Positions 1 to 9,022 of a stretch of DNA of 48,896 bases are shown here, one piece after another; the stretch's first letter is position 1; each line of letters starts with the position of its first letter. Location of the stretch: contig JAMDAM010000026.1 in the NCBI GenBank assembly GCA_023484805.1, positions 1-48,896 of the forward strand, given 5' to 3'. The position numbers and the translations under genes were made by a program. Source of the DNA: Thermoplasmatota archaeon (lineage in GTDB: Archaea; Thermoplasmatota; Thermoplasmata; Thermoplasmatales; Thermoplasmataceae). The notes below the pieces were generated by a model, which was not told where the DNA came from, ran no database searches, and saw nothing but the letters and a program-made list of their open reading frames with translations.

Positions 1-75
1 TGCTCCGACCGGGATTTGGACCCGGGTCGTCGGCTTGAAAGGCCGAAATGCTTGGCCGGACTACACCATCGGAGC
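1..75 (-). tRNA. tRNA-Glu (anticodon UUC)
   Basis: The reverse complement folds as a complete cloverleaf. The 7-bp acceptor stem is GCTCCGA/TCGGAGC with discriminator A at position 1. The anticodon stem TCGGC/GCCGA encloses the loop CTTTCAA, which puts the anticodon TTC at positions 37-39, and there is a normal T arm. No intron is visible and CCA is not seen within the window. The body matches the usual archaeal tRNA-Glu pattern. It charges glutamate for GAA/GAG codons. Confidence 0.95.
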
Positions 76-94
76 GCTTACGGTTAAACGGTTG

Positions 95-107
95 AGAATA
101 TATTTAC
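95..107 (-). promoter_or_regulatory. TATA box of tRNA-Glu
   Basis: The A/T-rich box AAATATATTC on the minus strand is centred near position 101. That is about 26 nt upstream of the tRNA 5' end at 75, the usual archaeal TATA-to-start distance, so the transcript would begin at or next to the mature 5' end. Confidence 0.5.
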
Positions 108-160
108 CTTTTCGTGACTTTTGACTCTCACATTATTCCTGACAAAGGACTTCTCCCTCA

Positions 161-1195
161 TCAGTATCTTAGAATTGCACAATATCCGCCAAAACTCCTG
201 ACCAGCTGCCCGCTTTCGCTCTGGGAACTGAATATATGGATACCTGTTCCGGATTTTGCCGCCAAATCCAGTATCTTCCTGGATCTTTCCTTTCGAAACT
301 CCTCTTCCGTAAGCATTATTTTTTCAGCGGACCCTGCTTCAACTGATTTCAGCACTTCTTCATATCCGTATGCAGCCCTTTCCCCCATCTTAAGGTTTCT
401 CGAAAATTCTTCAATCAGCCTTTTCTCTTTCAAAAGCCTGGATTCTGAGAAGATCTGCTCACTTTCAGGCTTTGACAGGAACTCATACACCGCCCCCTGA
501 TCTGATCTTCCTGTGGAAAAATTATATGACTGGTACTTTGCAAGCATGTTGTCATCGCGGATAGACGAATAGAGGTGGTCATGCGTGAAACCGGGTCCGA
601 GGATTATTATCACGCTTTCCTTCTTTATGATGCCCTTCAGCGTGGAGATTATCTCACCAATGTAAGTCTTTTCTGAATAGTTGTTCTCGTAAAATTTTCC
701 AGATTTCAGGGAATCTATCCGCGCCGCTGACTGGATGCCGTAACTCCTCATCACCGATATGGTTGCCTGTTCGTCATCCAGGCTCACGAAAATGTATTCC
801 TGGCTGTAATAGTGGGACTGGGCCTCCTTGATGAGTTTTGATTCCTCGGTGTTCCATTCATCCTTCCTCAGGTCAAAAGTCGTACCTGGAGAAATGAGGA
901 ATGACTGGTGTTCCCCTCTCAGGTTCTCGTTTTCCGATACTATTGTCCCAAGCACCTTCAGCCTGTCCACAAACTCCTGGAATTCAACTTCATCGGTGCT
1001 TATGGTAAGGGTCACCGGCTTCCTTGACTGTTCCTTGAGCCTGTTGATATCGTCCTGCTTCTCCAGCCTCCTCATGACTGTCATCCTGATGGCATCTCCC
1101 TTCCTGATTATGTTCCTGAGATACCATAGATCGTCCAGATCCTCGACGTATATGCTCTTCCACTCTTCACTTTTCTCGTCTGATATTATTCTCAT
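161..1195 (-). CDS. pelA: mRNA surveillance protein pelota (Dom34)
   Basis: This 344-residue protein matches archaeal pelota in length and layout. An Sm-like N-terminal domain spans about residues 1-125 (start MRIISDEKSEEWKSIYVEDL), followed by an eRF1-like middle domain at about 126-235 (IIILGPGFTHDH) and an eRF1-like C-terminal domain (IHIFSSQSESG near the end). As in the family, there is no GGQ peptidyl-hydrolase motif. Pelota enters the A site of stalled ribosomes and, with aEF1A, promotes their dissociation; ABCE1, encoded at 27.5-29.3 kb, then splits the subunits. The start lies 29 nt inside the end of the upstream Mut7-C gene, which suggests translational coupling. No poly-T terminator was seen between its stop and the tRNA. 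Confidence 0.93.
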   Translation of the reverse strand: MRIISDEKSEEWKSIYVEDLDDLWYLRNIIRKGDAIRMTVMRRLEKQDDINRLKEQSRKPVTLTISTDEVEFQEFVDRLKVLGTIVSENENLRGEHQSFLISPGTTFDLRKDEWNTEESKLIKEAQSHYYSQEYIFVSLDDEQATISVMRSYGIQSAARIDSLKSGKFYENNYSEKTYIGEIISTLKGIIKKESVIIILGPGFTHDHLYSSIRDDNMLAKYQSYNFSTGRSDQGAVYEFLSKPESEQIFSESRLLKEKRLIEEFSRNLKMGERAAYGYEEVLKSVEAGSAEKIMLTEEEFRKERSRKILDLAAKSGTGIHIFSSQSESGQLVRSFGGYCAILRY

Positions 1196-1670
1196 CTCTC
1201 AACTCCGACAGTTTCTTTGTTATCTTGTCGTAATGCGATCCTTTCCAGTATATCCTGCCGCACCCGGTACATTCCCAGAACTCATGGAAATTCCGGGATA
1301 TTGCCTCTGGGACTGAATTTCCCATAAACCCGCTCTTCAAATCTAGGATGCCATTGCATACCGGGCATCGCGACATCTCTTTTTCCTTCCCTATGGGATA
1401 CGCATCGAGTATTGTAAGCAGCTGATCATCAATATCAAATGATCTCAAAAGAATTGACCTTTCCAAACGTTGCGATAAATCAACATCCATTGTTATAAGG
1501 ATAAGACCACATGTGCTGCATTTCCTTATTATGTCGTCATCTTCCATCGAACTGTCAGCGTATTCAACGTCGTAACCGAGAAAGCGCATCCACCGGCACA
1601 GTTTTCCAAGCATCGCGTCGGCCAGGAACCTCTCGCCGGAGCCTTCTTTATTTCCTGATGATTTCATCAT
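1167..1670 (-). CDS. Mut7-C family RNase (PIN-like) with zinc ribbon
   Basis: The 167-residue protein begins with a PIN-like acidic core: FLADAMLGKLCRWMRFLGYD at about residues 15-34, acidic residues at 44-46, and ITMDVDL at 59-65. These are the expected metal-binding acids of the Mut7-C (DUF82, COG1656) ribonuclease family. A C-terminal zinc ribbon has CPVC at 102-105 and CTGC at 134-137. The RNase assignment comes from the family; the cellular substrate is unknown. It overlaps pelA by 29 nt on the same strand, so the two probably form an RNA quality-control operon. A TATA-like AAGATATAATG lies about 40 nt upstream of the ATG. Confidence 0.85.
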   Translation of the reverse strand: MMKSSGNKEGSGERFLADAMLGKLCRWMRFLGYDVEYADSSMEDDDIIRKCSTCGLILITMDVDLSQRLERSILLRSFDIDDQLLTILDAYPIGKEKEMSRCPVCNGILDLKSGFMGNSVPEAISRNFHEFWECTGCGRIYWKGSHYDKITKKLSELRDENNIRREK

Positions 1671-1892
1671 CTATTCCCATCAGATCCATTGATCATTATA
1701 TCTTGAAGCGGAACATGTCACAAATTCCATTGTAAATGTTGTAGGAAGCAGGCATATATGGTACTATAATTGTTCCTGCGCTCTAAAGTCCCACCATGTT
1801 CTTTAGTGGTTTGGTACTCAGCCATATTTCCATTGGGACCCTCAGAATCCGTCATTTCAGTTCATTCCTGAATTTAAGCTGGCTTATGGGGT

Positions 1893-2459
1893 TTACTTCT
1901 TCCTGTTGAAAGTAAAGTAGAGAACAAACATGACCACTACAATCGCCCCTATAGCACCTATTTCTTCATACTCTGTCACTGGACTGTGGATTTTCGGAAC
2001 TGACCAGGTGAAGCCGGGATAAGCGCCGGCATTAAGTGCCTGTATATTGCTGTATCCGCTTATTTGGGAGGGCATGTTCTTTGTCATGTTAAAGGCTGCG
2101 GACATGTTCTGTATGCTGGGGAATCCTCCAACCTTTTCCAGCGCCAGAATGAATTGCATCCCGTATGGATTCAACCCGGTGTAAGTAAGGTCGAATACTA
2201 TGAGCGGCTGCGTTACGTTAAGCGACCAGTTATATGAAACAAATGCTTGGTTGTCAATCACCTTGGAGAAAAAGCCATTCCACTCCGGAGTAGTGATCGT
2301 ATAATGAACTCCAGAAATAGGAGCGGTGTAGTAGACAACCGCGGGTAGGGTAGCCGGTGGGGGTGAAAGAGTCGGAGTGGCAGCAGTTGAAACCGCCGGT
2401 ATTGCCACAAGCATTACCATTGAAAGAAGAGCCATAAGTGCTATAACAGAATGATTCAT
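1893..2459 (-). CDS. exported, C-terminally anchored protein of unknown function
   Basis: I do not recognise a family for this 188-residue protein. It has an N-terminal signal sequence (hydrophobic residues about 5-26, ending VSTAATP), then a Thr/Pro-rich linker. An extracellular region of about 120 residues carries several N-x-S/T sequons. The C-terminus is a single membrane span (IGAIGAIVVVMFVLYFTFN) followed by RKK. The topology is therefore outside domain, one anchor and a tiny cytoplasmic tail. A TATA-like box (GATTTTTAAAAAGG, about 2492-2505) suggests its own promoter and a short leader, separate from the large surface protein upstream. The 222 bp after its stop, toward the Mut7-C gene, hold nothing I can identify beyond a weak 6-bp inverted repeat. 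Confidence 0.6.
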   Translation of the reverse strand: MNHSVIALMALLSMVMLVAIPAVSTAATPTLSPPPATLPAVVYYTAPISGVHYTITTPEWNGFFSKVIDNQAFVSYNWSLNVTQPLIVFDLTYTGLNPYGMQFILALEKVGGFPSIQNMSAAFNMTKNMPSQISGYSNIQALNAGAYPGFTWSVPKIHSPVTEYEEIGAIGAIVVVMFVLYFTFNRKK

Positions 2460-2567
2460 CTCGACCCGCTTAGTTTTTCCCTATTCAAAACCTTTTTAAA
2501 AATCTTTTCTATGCAGAATTCCATTTTAGCATCGTTGATAAGGATGAAAACCTGAACATATCCTTAA

Positions 2568-5500
2568 TCATTTGCCCTCTCTTCCGACGAACAGGTAAAT
2601 TTCACTGCTAAGGTCCCTCTCTATCATGATCTCTCCGCTCCCCGAAAGTTTCCTAACCTGCCTTCTGATCGACATACCAGGCACCTTGGTCTGCTTGCCC
2701 AGCGCTTTGATCTCACGGAGTGACTTGCCTGAGTTGCTGAGTATCAATCCCTTCGCAGCCTCGTCTTTTTTCCTTGAGAGCGTGTACCGGACTCCAGATA
2801 TTCCCGCTATGGAAAGCAGTACTGCGTAGAACGGATCGAACCCAATGACAAAATTTTCCCTTGAAATTTCAAAGGTCTTTCCATCATATCCGAAAATGCA
2901 GGTAACGTTGGAATTTCCCAATGGGAGTTCTGCAGAGAAAGTTTTTCCTGAACCGGCGTACTTTCCATCCAAATACCAGGATATATTCACGTTCTGCAGG
3001 TTGGTGCCTGTCATGTCGATGCTGAATTTCCCAGAATTACCAAATATGCTTGATGCAATGGAGGCTGAGCTTACAGTAACATAGTATGTCACGTTCACAG
3101 TTACATTGGCTGACCTGTTGCTGTTGAGGCATAGATCCTCTGCAGTTACTGAAAGGTTATACACTCCGTCTGAATTGAAGAAGACAATGAAACTTCCACT
3201 CTTTGCTGGATTGCCGACGGAGATCACGTGGTTACCAAATTCTACTTTAATTGTTCTGAGGGGGGCCAAGTCAGCAACTTTGTAATTTACCGTTGTGTAA
3301 TTGACAAATCTGGCCTGTACCGCTGAGATATTGAGGGATATGACAGGTTCAGCATCCGAGTAAAACACCGTGAAGTTGTAAAGCGCAAAATTACCGCTTG
3401 GAGTAACATCCATCAATGTGATGTGGTAAAGCCCCTCTGCCTGCCGCAACCCAACGGTGCCATTTTCCAATGCTGTATAATTCTGCTGAAATGAGGCACC
3501 TGAGAGGGAGTAAAATATCCTGGAGTTTTCAGGTACACCCAGGTTTACATGAAGCGATGAAACGTTCATGAAAAGGCTTTTTCCAGGAAGATTACTGATC
3601 ACCGGAATAGTATTGTTGACGGCTATCCGGATGGCACCGGCTGTCTGCGTTCCGCTTTCAGATATGGAAAGGTAAGAAAAAGTGTAGATTCCGTTGTTTT
3701 CGAACCCTGGACTATCATGGTAAATCTGGACTTTGAGACTGCTTGATTCGTTAAACCAGTCAAATACTGCACCAGATGGGGCGGTGAAATTAGCCCTTAT
3801 CTCTGAGGTTATGTTTGAATTTATGGCAATGAAGAATGAGTTGTTCATGGAGTTACCGAAAAAGGAATACTCGGATCTGTTGCTACAGGAGACTGCCAGC
3901 CCGGGAGAAAATGCAATCACAGTGAAATTATACTCAAATTCCGTAAGGACGGATCCGTCCCCGAGAACTGGAAATACGTAAAGTGTAAAATTTCCGTTTC
4001 CAACCTGCATGCTGTAATTCGTGCCTTCTACTGAAACGTTAGTGAGAAAACTCTTTCCCTTTACCCTTAGGCCGTAACTGGAGACGTTCTTTATTGGCAT
4101 CCATGCCAGCGTAAGGTTCCCGTGGCTGAAGAATTCCCCATTGTAGAGGTTGATGCTGAAATTACTGTATGATGTGTTAAGTACAGTGAATGTGAGGTAT
4201 CTTGAGAAAACCTGCCCGTATATGTCCGTGATATTCACGTATACTGGAAACTGTTTCATCCCCTGTGTGGCAGTAACATTTATCTCGGAGCCGGTGAAAT
4301 AGGTCGTCTCATTCATTGATTGCATGGAAATTTCAGCTTTAAGGAAACCGGTTACGTTTGATATGCTCACCTGGATTTCCTGCCCGACGTAGACAGAGCT
4401 TCCGTTTTCAGGGGTTGAAATCACAACAGGGTCATTATTGTCAACTGTACAGCTGGCAGTTGCAGTGGAATTGTAACCTGCGTTGTTGCTGACATACACT
4501 GACATGGAGTAATTGCCATCTGGAATAACCAAGGAATTTATCACGAGGTCCTCGTTATCCGAAACAAAGCGGAAGCCGTCCATGGAGATTTCCACGGTGT
4601 ATCCGATGGCTGAAGAGACTGTGGTGTTTACATAGGCGAGCCCCCTCAGTAAGTAGTGGCTGCTGATTTTCAGTGATACATTTTTTCCTGAAAAGGCGTC
4701 GGCCTTATCGTGGTAGAATACCACAATTTCTGTGGCGTTCATTTCAGATCCTGCTGAGAAGTTTCCATTTAACCATAGTGTAGATGAGGAGATGACTGGT
4801 ATGGGCACTGATTCCATGGAAGAGTTGCCCATGATGTTGTACGCCGAACCGTTGAATATCACTGGGGTTGATCCGGCATAAGCTACACTTGAAATGCTCT
4901 GCTGCAGGAATTCATTGTTGGCGCGTGCCATTGTGAAATAGGTTTCACCTGATAAGGTACTGCTCAGTATCGAAGAAGTACCTTCGTTGTCTGAACTCGT
5001 CTTGCAAATACGAACGGAGCCATCAAACCGCGAATACGAATTGCTGGATATTATCGTTCTAGAAAGTGATACTGGGTCAATTCTTTCCGTTACCGTTGAT
5101 CCGTTTGTCACATTGACCCCCTCAACCATTATGAGACCGCTTGCTGCATAGATTCCAGTTAAGGAATATGCGGTTCCCTGTGGCCATGCAGAAATGACTC
5201 CAGAAGAACTTTCGGTTGAGACGTTTATGGCAGTAACGCTGCCACTCATGTTGTATTCGACCACTTCATCACTGCCTGGTGTAATGAGGCCGGATGGATT
5301 TCTAAGACCATAAAGCGTTAAATTGTCCTGCCTGCCGGAAGTCACGTTTAGGGAAAAGATTTCTGAGGAATTCGTCCCGGATCCCAGGAAATAGATGGTG
5401 TCCAGCCATGAATATAAGCCAACCGGCTTGAATGATGAATCAGCACCGGCAGTGGAAATCAGAGAGAAGCTTCCGTTCTCATAATTATACTTGATGATAT

Positions 5501-6338
5501 CGCTATTCCAGCCGATATAGTAAGCAGAGTTCAGCGAAGGAAAGAGTATTGCCTGATTTTGAGTCCCATACGGTCTGTATACAGCTGGAATTGTGAAATT
5601 AGAGAAATTGAACCGCGTTCCATTCTGTACTGCCTGGAAGATACCGCTGGGTTCAGAAACATCCGTAATGTTATATATGTTTATATTGGAAATAGCACCG
5701 CCAGCCATGACGGACAAATTCCCACCAAACGTGGTCTCGGTGGGGATGTCCAGGGGAAGGACAACGTAATTGCTGTCATTTCTGAATATTTCCAGATAGA
5801 AGTTCCTCCCATAGGACGTTGAGAAATATAGCTTAATGTCATAATACTCGTTCATTCTTGGTTCATGCGATAGACGGTATTGCGCCCCCTCTGCTGAGAT
5901 TACCGTAGTATTCTGGGAGCGGTTTATCAGTATATCTCCAACCATTGAATTTCCGTAGTAGACGGGAAATGATACCAGTGTAAAACCTGTGCTCAAGTTA
6001 TCATTCCAGGAGAAGCCTAACTGCACCATGGTGTAAAGAGATGTCGTCAGAGCCATCCTCAGGAATGACATTTTATAATTATCATTAGTAGTAGCAATGC
6101 CCAAACCCTTTCCATACTGGCCGTTCTTGATTGAGATGTTGTAAGCAGTTCCGTTGCCCGCATGCGAAAACCCTATCCATGTCGTATTTTGTGGAAATGA
6201 ACCGATCCCTTGTCCTGAAAAATTGTAGTAATTGCCGACCGGTAACTCAGCACCGCCTGTAGAAGCCTGTGCCAGTATGCCCATATTCGGTATAATTATT
6301 AATAGTACCATACATGTAATTAATTTAATTGATACCAT
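2568..6338 (-). CDS. giant surface protein with cytoplasmic winged-helix-like tail
   Basis: The protein has about 1256 residues. I start it at the ATG at 6336-6338 because a TATA box lies 26 nt upstream and the N-terminus then becomes a clean signal peptide (MVSIKLITCMVLLIIIPN). An ATG 15 nt further upstream is also open. The ectodomain is rich in beta-strand, Ser/Thr/Asn and dozens of N-x-S/T sequons. An early sandwich-like part (about 30-220) is followed by a propeller-like stretch (about 240-500) and several Ig-like or PKD-like repeats. One hydrophobic span (FYAVLLSIAGISGV) precedes a basic cytoplasmic tail of about 68 residues that reads like a winged helix (SLREIKALGKQTKVPGMSIR, ending IERDLSSEIYLF). 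It could be a cell-surface sensor or an S-layer-associated adhesin. Domain limits are by eye. Confidence 0.65.
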   Translation of the reverse strand: MVSIKLITCMVLLIIIPNMGILAQASTGGAELPVGNYYNFSGQGIGSFPQNTTWIGFSHAGNGTAYNISIKNGQYGKGLGIATTNDNYKMSFLRMALTTSLYTMVQLGFSWNDNLSTGFTLVSFPVYYGNSMVGDILINRSQNTTVISAEGAQYRLSHEPRMNEYYDIKLYFSTSYGRNFYLEIFRNDSNYVVLPLDIPTETTFGGNLSVMAGGAISNINIYNITDVSEPSGIFQAVQNGTRFNFSNFTIPAVYRPYGTQNQAILFPSLNSAYYIGWNSDIIKYNYENGSFSLISTAGADSSFKPVGLYSWLDTIYFLGSGTNSSEIFSLNVTSGRQDNLTLYGLRNPSGLITPGSDEVVEYNMSGSVTAINVSTESSSGVISAWPQGTAYSLTGIYAASGLIMVEGVNVTNGSTVTERIDPVSLSRTIISSNSYSRFDGSVRICKTSSDNEGTSSILSSTLSGETYFTMARANNEFLQQSISSVAYAGSTPVIFNGSAYNIMGNSSMESVPIPVISSSTLWLNGNFSAGSEMNATEIVVFYHDKADAFSGKNVSLKISSHYLLRGLAYVNTTVSSAIGYTVEISMDGFRFVSDNEDLVINSLVIPDGNYSMSVYVSNNAGYNSTATASCTVDNNDPVVISTPENGSSVYVGQEIQVSISNVTGFLKAEISMQSMNETTYFTGSEINVTATQGMKQFPVYVNITDIYGQVFSRYLTFTVLNTSYSNFSINLYNGEFFSHGNLTLAWMPIKNVSSYGLRVKGKSFLTNVSVEGTNYSMQVGNGNFTLYVFPVLGDGSVLTEFEYNFTVIAFSPGLAVSCSNRSEYSFFGNSMNNSFFIAINSNITSEIRANFTAPSGAVFDWFNESSSLKVQIYHDSPGFENNGIYTFSYLSISESGTQTAGAIRIAVNNTIPVISNLPGKSLFMNVSSLHVNLGVPENSRIFYSLSGASFQQNYTALENGTVGLRQAEGLYHITLMDVTPSGNFALYNFTVFYSDAEPVISLNISAVQARFVNYTTVNYKVADLAPLRTIKVEFGNHVISVGNPAKSGSFIVFFNSDGVYNLSVTAEDLCLNSNRSANVTVNVTYYVTVSSASIASSIFGNSGKFSIDMTGTNLQNVNISWYLDGKYAGSGKTFSAELPLGNSNVTCIFGYDGKTFEISRENFVIGFDPFYAVLLSIAGISGVRYTLSRKKDEAAKGLILSNSGKSLREIKALGKQTKVPGMSIRRQVRKLSGSGEIMIERDLSSEIYLFVGREGK

Positions 6339-6357
6339 TTTTTCCATATCCATGGCC

Positions 6358-6369
6358 GATTTAAAAAAC
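6358..6369 (-). promoter_or_regulatory. TATA box of the giant surface protein gene
   Basis: GTTTTTTAAATC on the minus strand is centred near 6364, about 26 nt from the ATG at 6338. It implies a leaderless mRNA and decides the start among three nearby in-frame ATGs. Confidence 0.5.
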
Positions 6370-6428
6370 TTTCATGTCAGTCTATTCAGCAGCCGCTCCC
6401 AGCTGATGGCCCATGGTGCAAAAACAAG

Positions 6429-6440
6429 CTCTTTATACCT
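6429..6440 (+). promoter_or_regulatory. TATA box of the gap-radA operon
   Basis: CTCTTTATACCT is centred near 6435, about 26 nt before the gap ATG at 6462, predicting a leaderless transcript. The 108-bp divergent spacer between the surface-protein gene and gap holds both promoters. Confidence 0.5.
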
Positions 6441-6461
6441 CCCTCTAATCATGAGAACAAC

Positions 6462-7478
6462 ATGATAAATGTAGCAGTGAACGGGTATGGGACCATCGGC
6501 AGGAGGGTAGCTCATGCCGTTCTAAAGCAACCTGACATGAAGGTCTCCGGAATAGTGAAGGCGACCCCGGACTATGTAGCCAGAATGGCTGCGAAGACCT
6601 TCAGGATATACGTTCCTGATGAAATATCAGCCAGGAAGTTTAAGGAAGCGGGGATAGATACTGCGGGCTTGCTGCCAGATCTGCTATCGACAAGCGATAT
6701 AGTTGTGGATGCAACCCCCGAGGGGATGGGCGAGAAGAACAGAACAATGTACACTGGAAAGATAAATGCAATATTTCAGGGAGGCGAGGACAGTTCGGTG
6801 GCAGATGCCAGCTTCAATGCCTATTCCAGTTACGGGGAATGCTACGGTAAGAAATCTGTCAGGGTGGTATCCTGCAACACGACTGGACTTGCAAGGAGCC
6901 TCTTTCCTGTCCACTCTGAAATTGGAATACAGCACGTCAGCGCTACACTAATAAGGAGGGCAACCGATCCAAATGACAGCAAGAAAGGCCCGATTAATGC
7001 CATAGAGCCAAGCCTAAAATTCCCGTCACATCACGCCCCTGACGTAAAGACCGTGATCAGGGATATTGATATAGATACGGTGGCTGTCAAGGTTCCGACA
7101 ACCCTTATGCACGTTCATGTTGTAGATGCAAGGCTCAGGAAAAATGCAACACGGGAAGAAGTTATTGGTGCATGGAGCAAATTCAGGAGGGTAAGGCTTA
7201 TCTCCGGAAAGGATGGCCTCGCCTCCACCGCTCAGATAATGGACATGTCGAGGGAGGGAAACAGGGACAGATCAGACCTCTACGAAATAGTTATCTGGCA
7301 GGACAGTGTTAGCGTAAAGGGAGACCGGCTGAACTATATCCAGGCAGTCCACCAGGAAAGCATAGTGGTACCGGAGAACGTGGATGCCATAAGATCATCC
7401 CTGGGTTCTGCAGGTCAGTACGAATCGATTGACCTGACTGACAGGAGCCTGAGCATAGACAGAGAGGTGTTTTACTAA
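6462..7478 (+). CDS. gap: archaeal glyceraldehyde-3-phosphate dehydrogenase (type II)
   Basis: This is a 338-residue protein of normal archaeal length. The N-terminal Rossmann motif is [17 protein letters not shown] at residues 4-20. The catalytic cysteine is C138 in [11 protein letters not shown], and the typical archaeal [11 protein letters not shown] and [10 protein letters not shown] segments follow. It oxidises glyceraldehyde 3-phosphate to 1,3-bisphosphoglycerate, or the reverse in gluconeogenesis, with NAD(P). The start is the ATG placed by a TATA box 26 nt upstream. Its stop TAA shares one base with the ATG of radA, so the two genes are translationally coupled although their functions are unrelated. 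Confidence 0.95.
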   Translation: MINVAVNGYGTIGRRVAHAVLKQPDMKVSGIVKATPDYVARMAAKTFRIYVPDEISARKFKEAGIDTAGLLPDLLSTSDIVVDATPEGMGEKNRTMYTGKINAIFQGGEDSSVADASFNAYSSYGECYGKKSVRVVSCNTTGLARSLFPVHSEIGIQHVSATLIRRATDPNDSKKGPINAIEPSLKFPSHHAPDVKTVIRDIDIDTVAVKVPTTLMHVHVVDARLRKNATREEVIGAWSKFRRVRLISGKDGLASTAQIMDMSREGNRDRSDLYEIVIWQDSVSVKGDRLNYIQAVHQESIVVPENVDAIRSSLGSAGQYESIDLTDRSLSIDREVFY

Positions 7479-8446
7479 TGGCGGGAAATGAGAAGGAAAC
7501 TAAGAAAATAACAATAGAAGATCTAGCCGGAGTCGGAGAAGCGACTGCCGAGAAATTGAGAGAAAACGGATATGACGACATAATGACCCTGGCTGTCGCG
7601 TCGCCAAAGGACCTGTCAGAGGTAAGTGGCATAGCAGAGGGCGCTGCAATCAAGATAATAAATGCTGCTAGAAAAGCCGCTGATGTCGGCAATTTCGAGA
7701 CTGGAGAGGAGATCCTTGCCCGCAGGAAGGATGTCAGGAAACTGACAACCGGGAGCAAGAACCTTGATGATTTGCTTGGTGGTGGGCTAGAAACTCAGTC
7801 CATAACAGAGTTCTTCGGGGAATTCGGATCAGGAAAGACGCAGATAATGCACCAGCTTGCAGTAAACGTGACCATGCCATTCGAGAAGGGCGGGCTGGAA
7901 GCCGAAACCATGATAATCGATACTGAGAATACGTTCAGGCCGGAAAGGATAGTGCAGATGGCAAGAGCGAAGGGGGTTGATCCCGACGAGACCCTGAAGC
8001 GTATACATGTGGCAAGGGCATACAACTCACACCACCAGATACTGCTGGCTGAAAAGGCTGCCGATCTTGCCAAGGAATTCAATATAAAGCTGGTAGTTGT
8101 TGATTCCCTAACATCCCACTTCAGGTCAGAATACATGGGCAGAGGGTCTCTGGCTGAGAGGCAGCAGCTGCTCAACAGGCACATGCACGATCTGTTGAAG
8201 TTCTCCACCATCTATAATGCAATCATAGCCGTAACAAACCAGGTATCTGCGAGGCCCGATGTATTTTTCGGAGACCCAACCACCCCAATTGGCGGGAACA
8301 TAGTCGGCCATACCGCAACCTTCAGGATATATCTCAGGAAGAGCAAGGCCGGAAAGAGAATTGCCAGGCTGATTGATTCACCTTACCTTCCAGAGGGTGA
8401 AACCGTAATACAGCTTTCAGAAGATGGAATCAGCGACGGAACCTGA
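7478..8446 (+). CDS. radA: DNA repair and recombination protein RadA
   Basis: This 322-residue archaeal RecA/Rad51 recombinase has N-terminal helix-hairpin-helix repeats ([15 protein letters not shown] at 13-27, [11 protein letters not shown]), the linker [13 protein letters not shown], and Walker A GEFGSGKT at 114-121. It also has [11 protein letters not shown] and the Walker B-like strand [13 protein letters not shown], with NQVSARPD near the L2 loop. It forms ATP-dependent filaments on single-stranded DNA and carries out strand exchange. It shares a junction with gap. A run of six T lies 13 nt after the stop. It is the intact comparator for the degenerate RadA-like protein near 41 kb. Confidence 0.97.
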   Translation: MAGNEKETKKITIEDLAGVGEATAEKLRENGYDDIMTLAVASPKDLSEVSGIAEGAAIKIINAARKAADVGNFETGEEILARRKDVRKLTTGSKNLDDLLGGGLETQSITEFFGEFGSGKTQIMHQLAVNVTMPFEKGGLEAETMIIDTENTFRPERIVQMARAKGVDPDETLKRIHVARAYNSHHQILLAEKAADLAKEFNIKLVVVDSLTSHFRSEYMGRGSLAERQQLLNRHMHDLLKFSTIYNAIIAVTNQVSARPDVFFGDPTTPIGGNIVGHTATFRIYLRKSKAGKRIARLIDSPYLPEGETVIQLSEDGISDGT

Positions 8447-8458
8447 TTCTCATTCCTA

Positions 8459-8464
8459 TTTTTT
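8459..8464 (+). terminator. poly-T terminator after radA
   Basis: Six consecutive T lie 13 nt beyond the radA stop with no clear hairpin, as in archaeal intrinsic termination. The next TATA box follows within about 12 nt, which supports a transcription-unit boundary here. Confidence 0.4.
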
Positions 8465-8472
8465 AAGGGCAA

Positions 8473-8482
8473 GATTTTTAAA
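8473..8482 (+). promoter_or_regulatory. TATA box of the ACT-domain gene
   Basis: GATTTTTAAA is centred near 8478, 26 nt before the ATG at 8504. It favours that ATG over the GTG at 8492. Confidence 0.45.
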
Positions 8483-8503
8483 GCAATTCAAGTGACTTTA
8501 TTC

Positions 8504-9019
8504 ATGTGGGATCAGATAAGTGGAAAATTTGTCCGCAATCCGTCACAACAGAAGGTCGTTAAAAAAATGATCTCCATCGGGTTGAACGTGGAGATGGACA
8601 TGGACAGAAAACTGAGGATCTATTGTGATGGGATAGAGATAAAACCGAACTCAATTGCCGAGGCGATCAGCGTCGACAGGAGGGTAGTTGTGGAAACTCT
8701 CAGGAAAATTTCCGAAGATTCCACGCTCCTGGAATTTTTCCAGAATTTAAGGCCGGTCTGCAACCTGGGCATGGCCAGTTCCAAGGTTGGGATGGGCGTT
8801 ATAGAAATACTTCCCGATTCCGCAAGCCGTTCCGGCATAATTGCCGGCGTTGCCGATATTATAGCCAGGGAAAAAATAAGCATACGCCAGGTGATAGGCG
8901 ATGATCCGGACCTGGTCGATAACCCTAAGGCAATAATAGTGACTGACGTCCCGGTTCCGCCAGGCATGCTGGCCAGGATAAAGTCGGTTCCAGGCGTAAA
9001 GGCTGTTGTTATACTTTAG
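8504..9019 (+). CDS. ACT-domain protein, predicted regulator of amino acid metabolism
   Basis: The product has 171 residues from the ATG at 8504, chosen by TATA spacing; a GTG 12 nt upstream would add four residues. The N-terminal part (VVKKMISIGLNVEMDMDRKL and PNSIAEAISVDRRVVVETL) looks like a helix-turn-helix-type domain. The C-terminal part (GVIEILPDSASRSGIIAGVA, ending KSVPGVKAVVIL) is an ACT ligand-binding domain with the usual beta-alpha-beta pattern. This arrangement matches the archaeal COG2150-type family, annotated as a possible amino-acid-responsive regulator; the ligand is unknown. Its stop lies 3 nt from the end of the convergent purK. Confidence 0.75.
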   Translation: MWDQISGKFVRNPSQQKVVKKMISIGLNVEMDMDRKLRIYCDGIEIKPNSIAEAISVDRRVVVETLRKISEDSTLLEFFQNLRPVCNLGMASSKVGMGVIEILPDSASRSGIIAGVADIIAREKISIRQVIGDDPDLVDNPKAIIVTDVPVPPGMLARIKSVPGVKAVVIL

Positions 9020-9022
9020 TCC

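Noticed and set aside
1788-1839. GTCCCA/TGGGAC inverted repeat between the Mut7-C gene and the small exported protein gene
   Set aside because: A 6-bp arm with a 40-nt loop is too weak to call a structured RNA or terminator.
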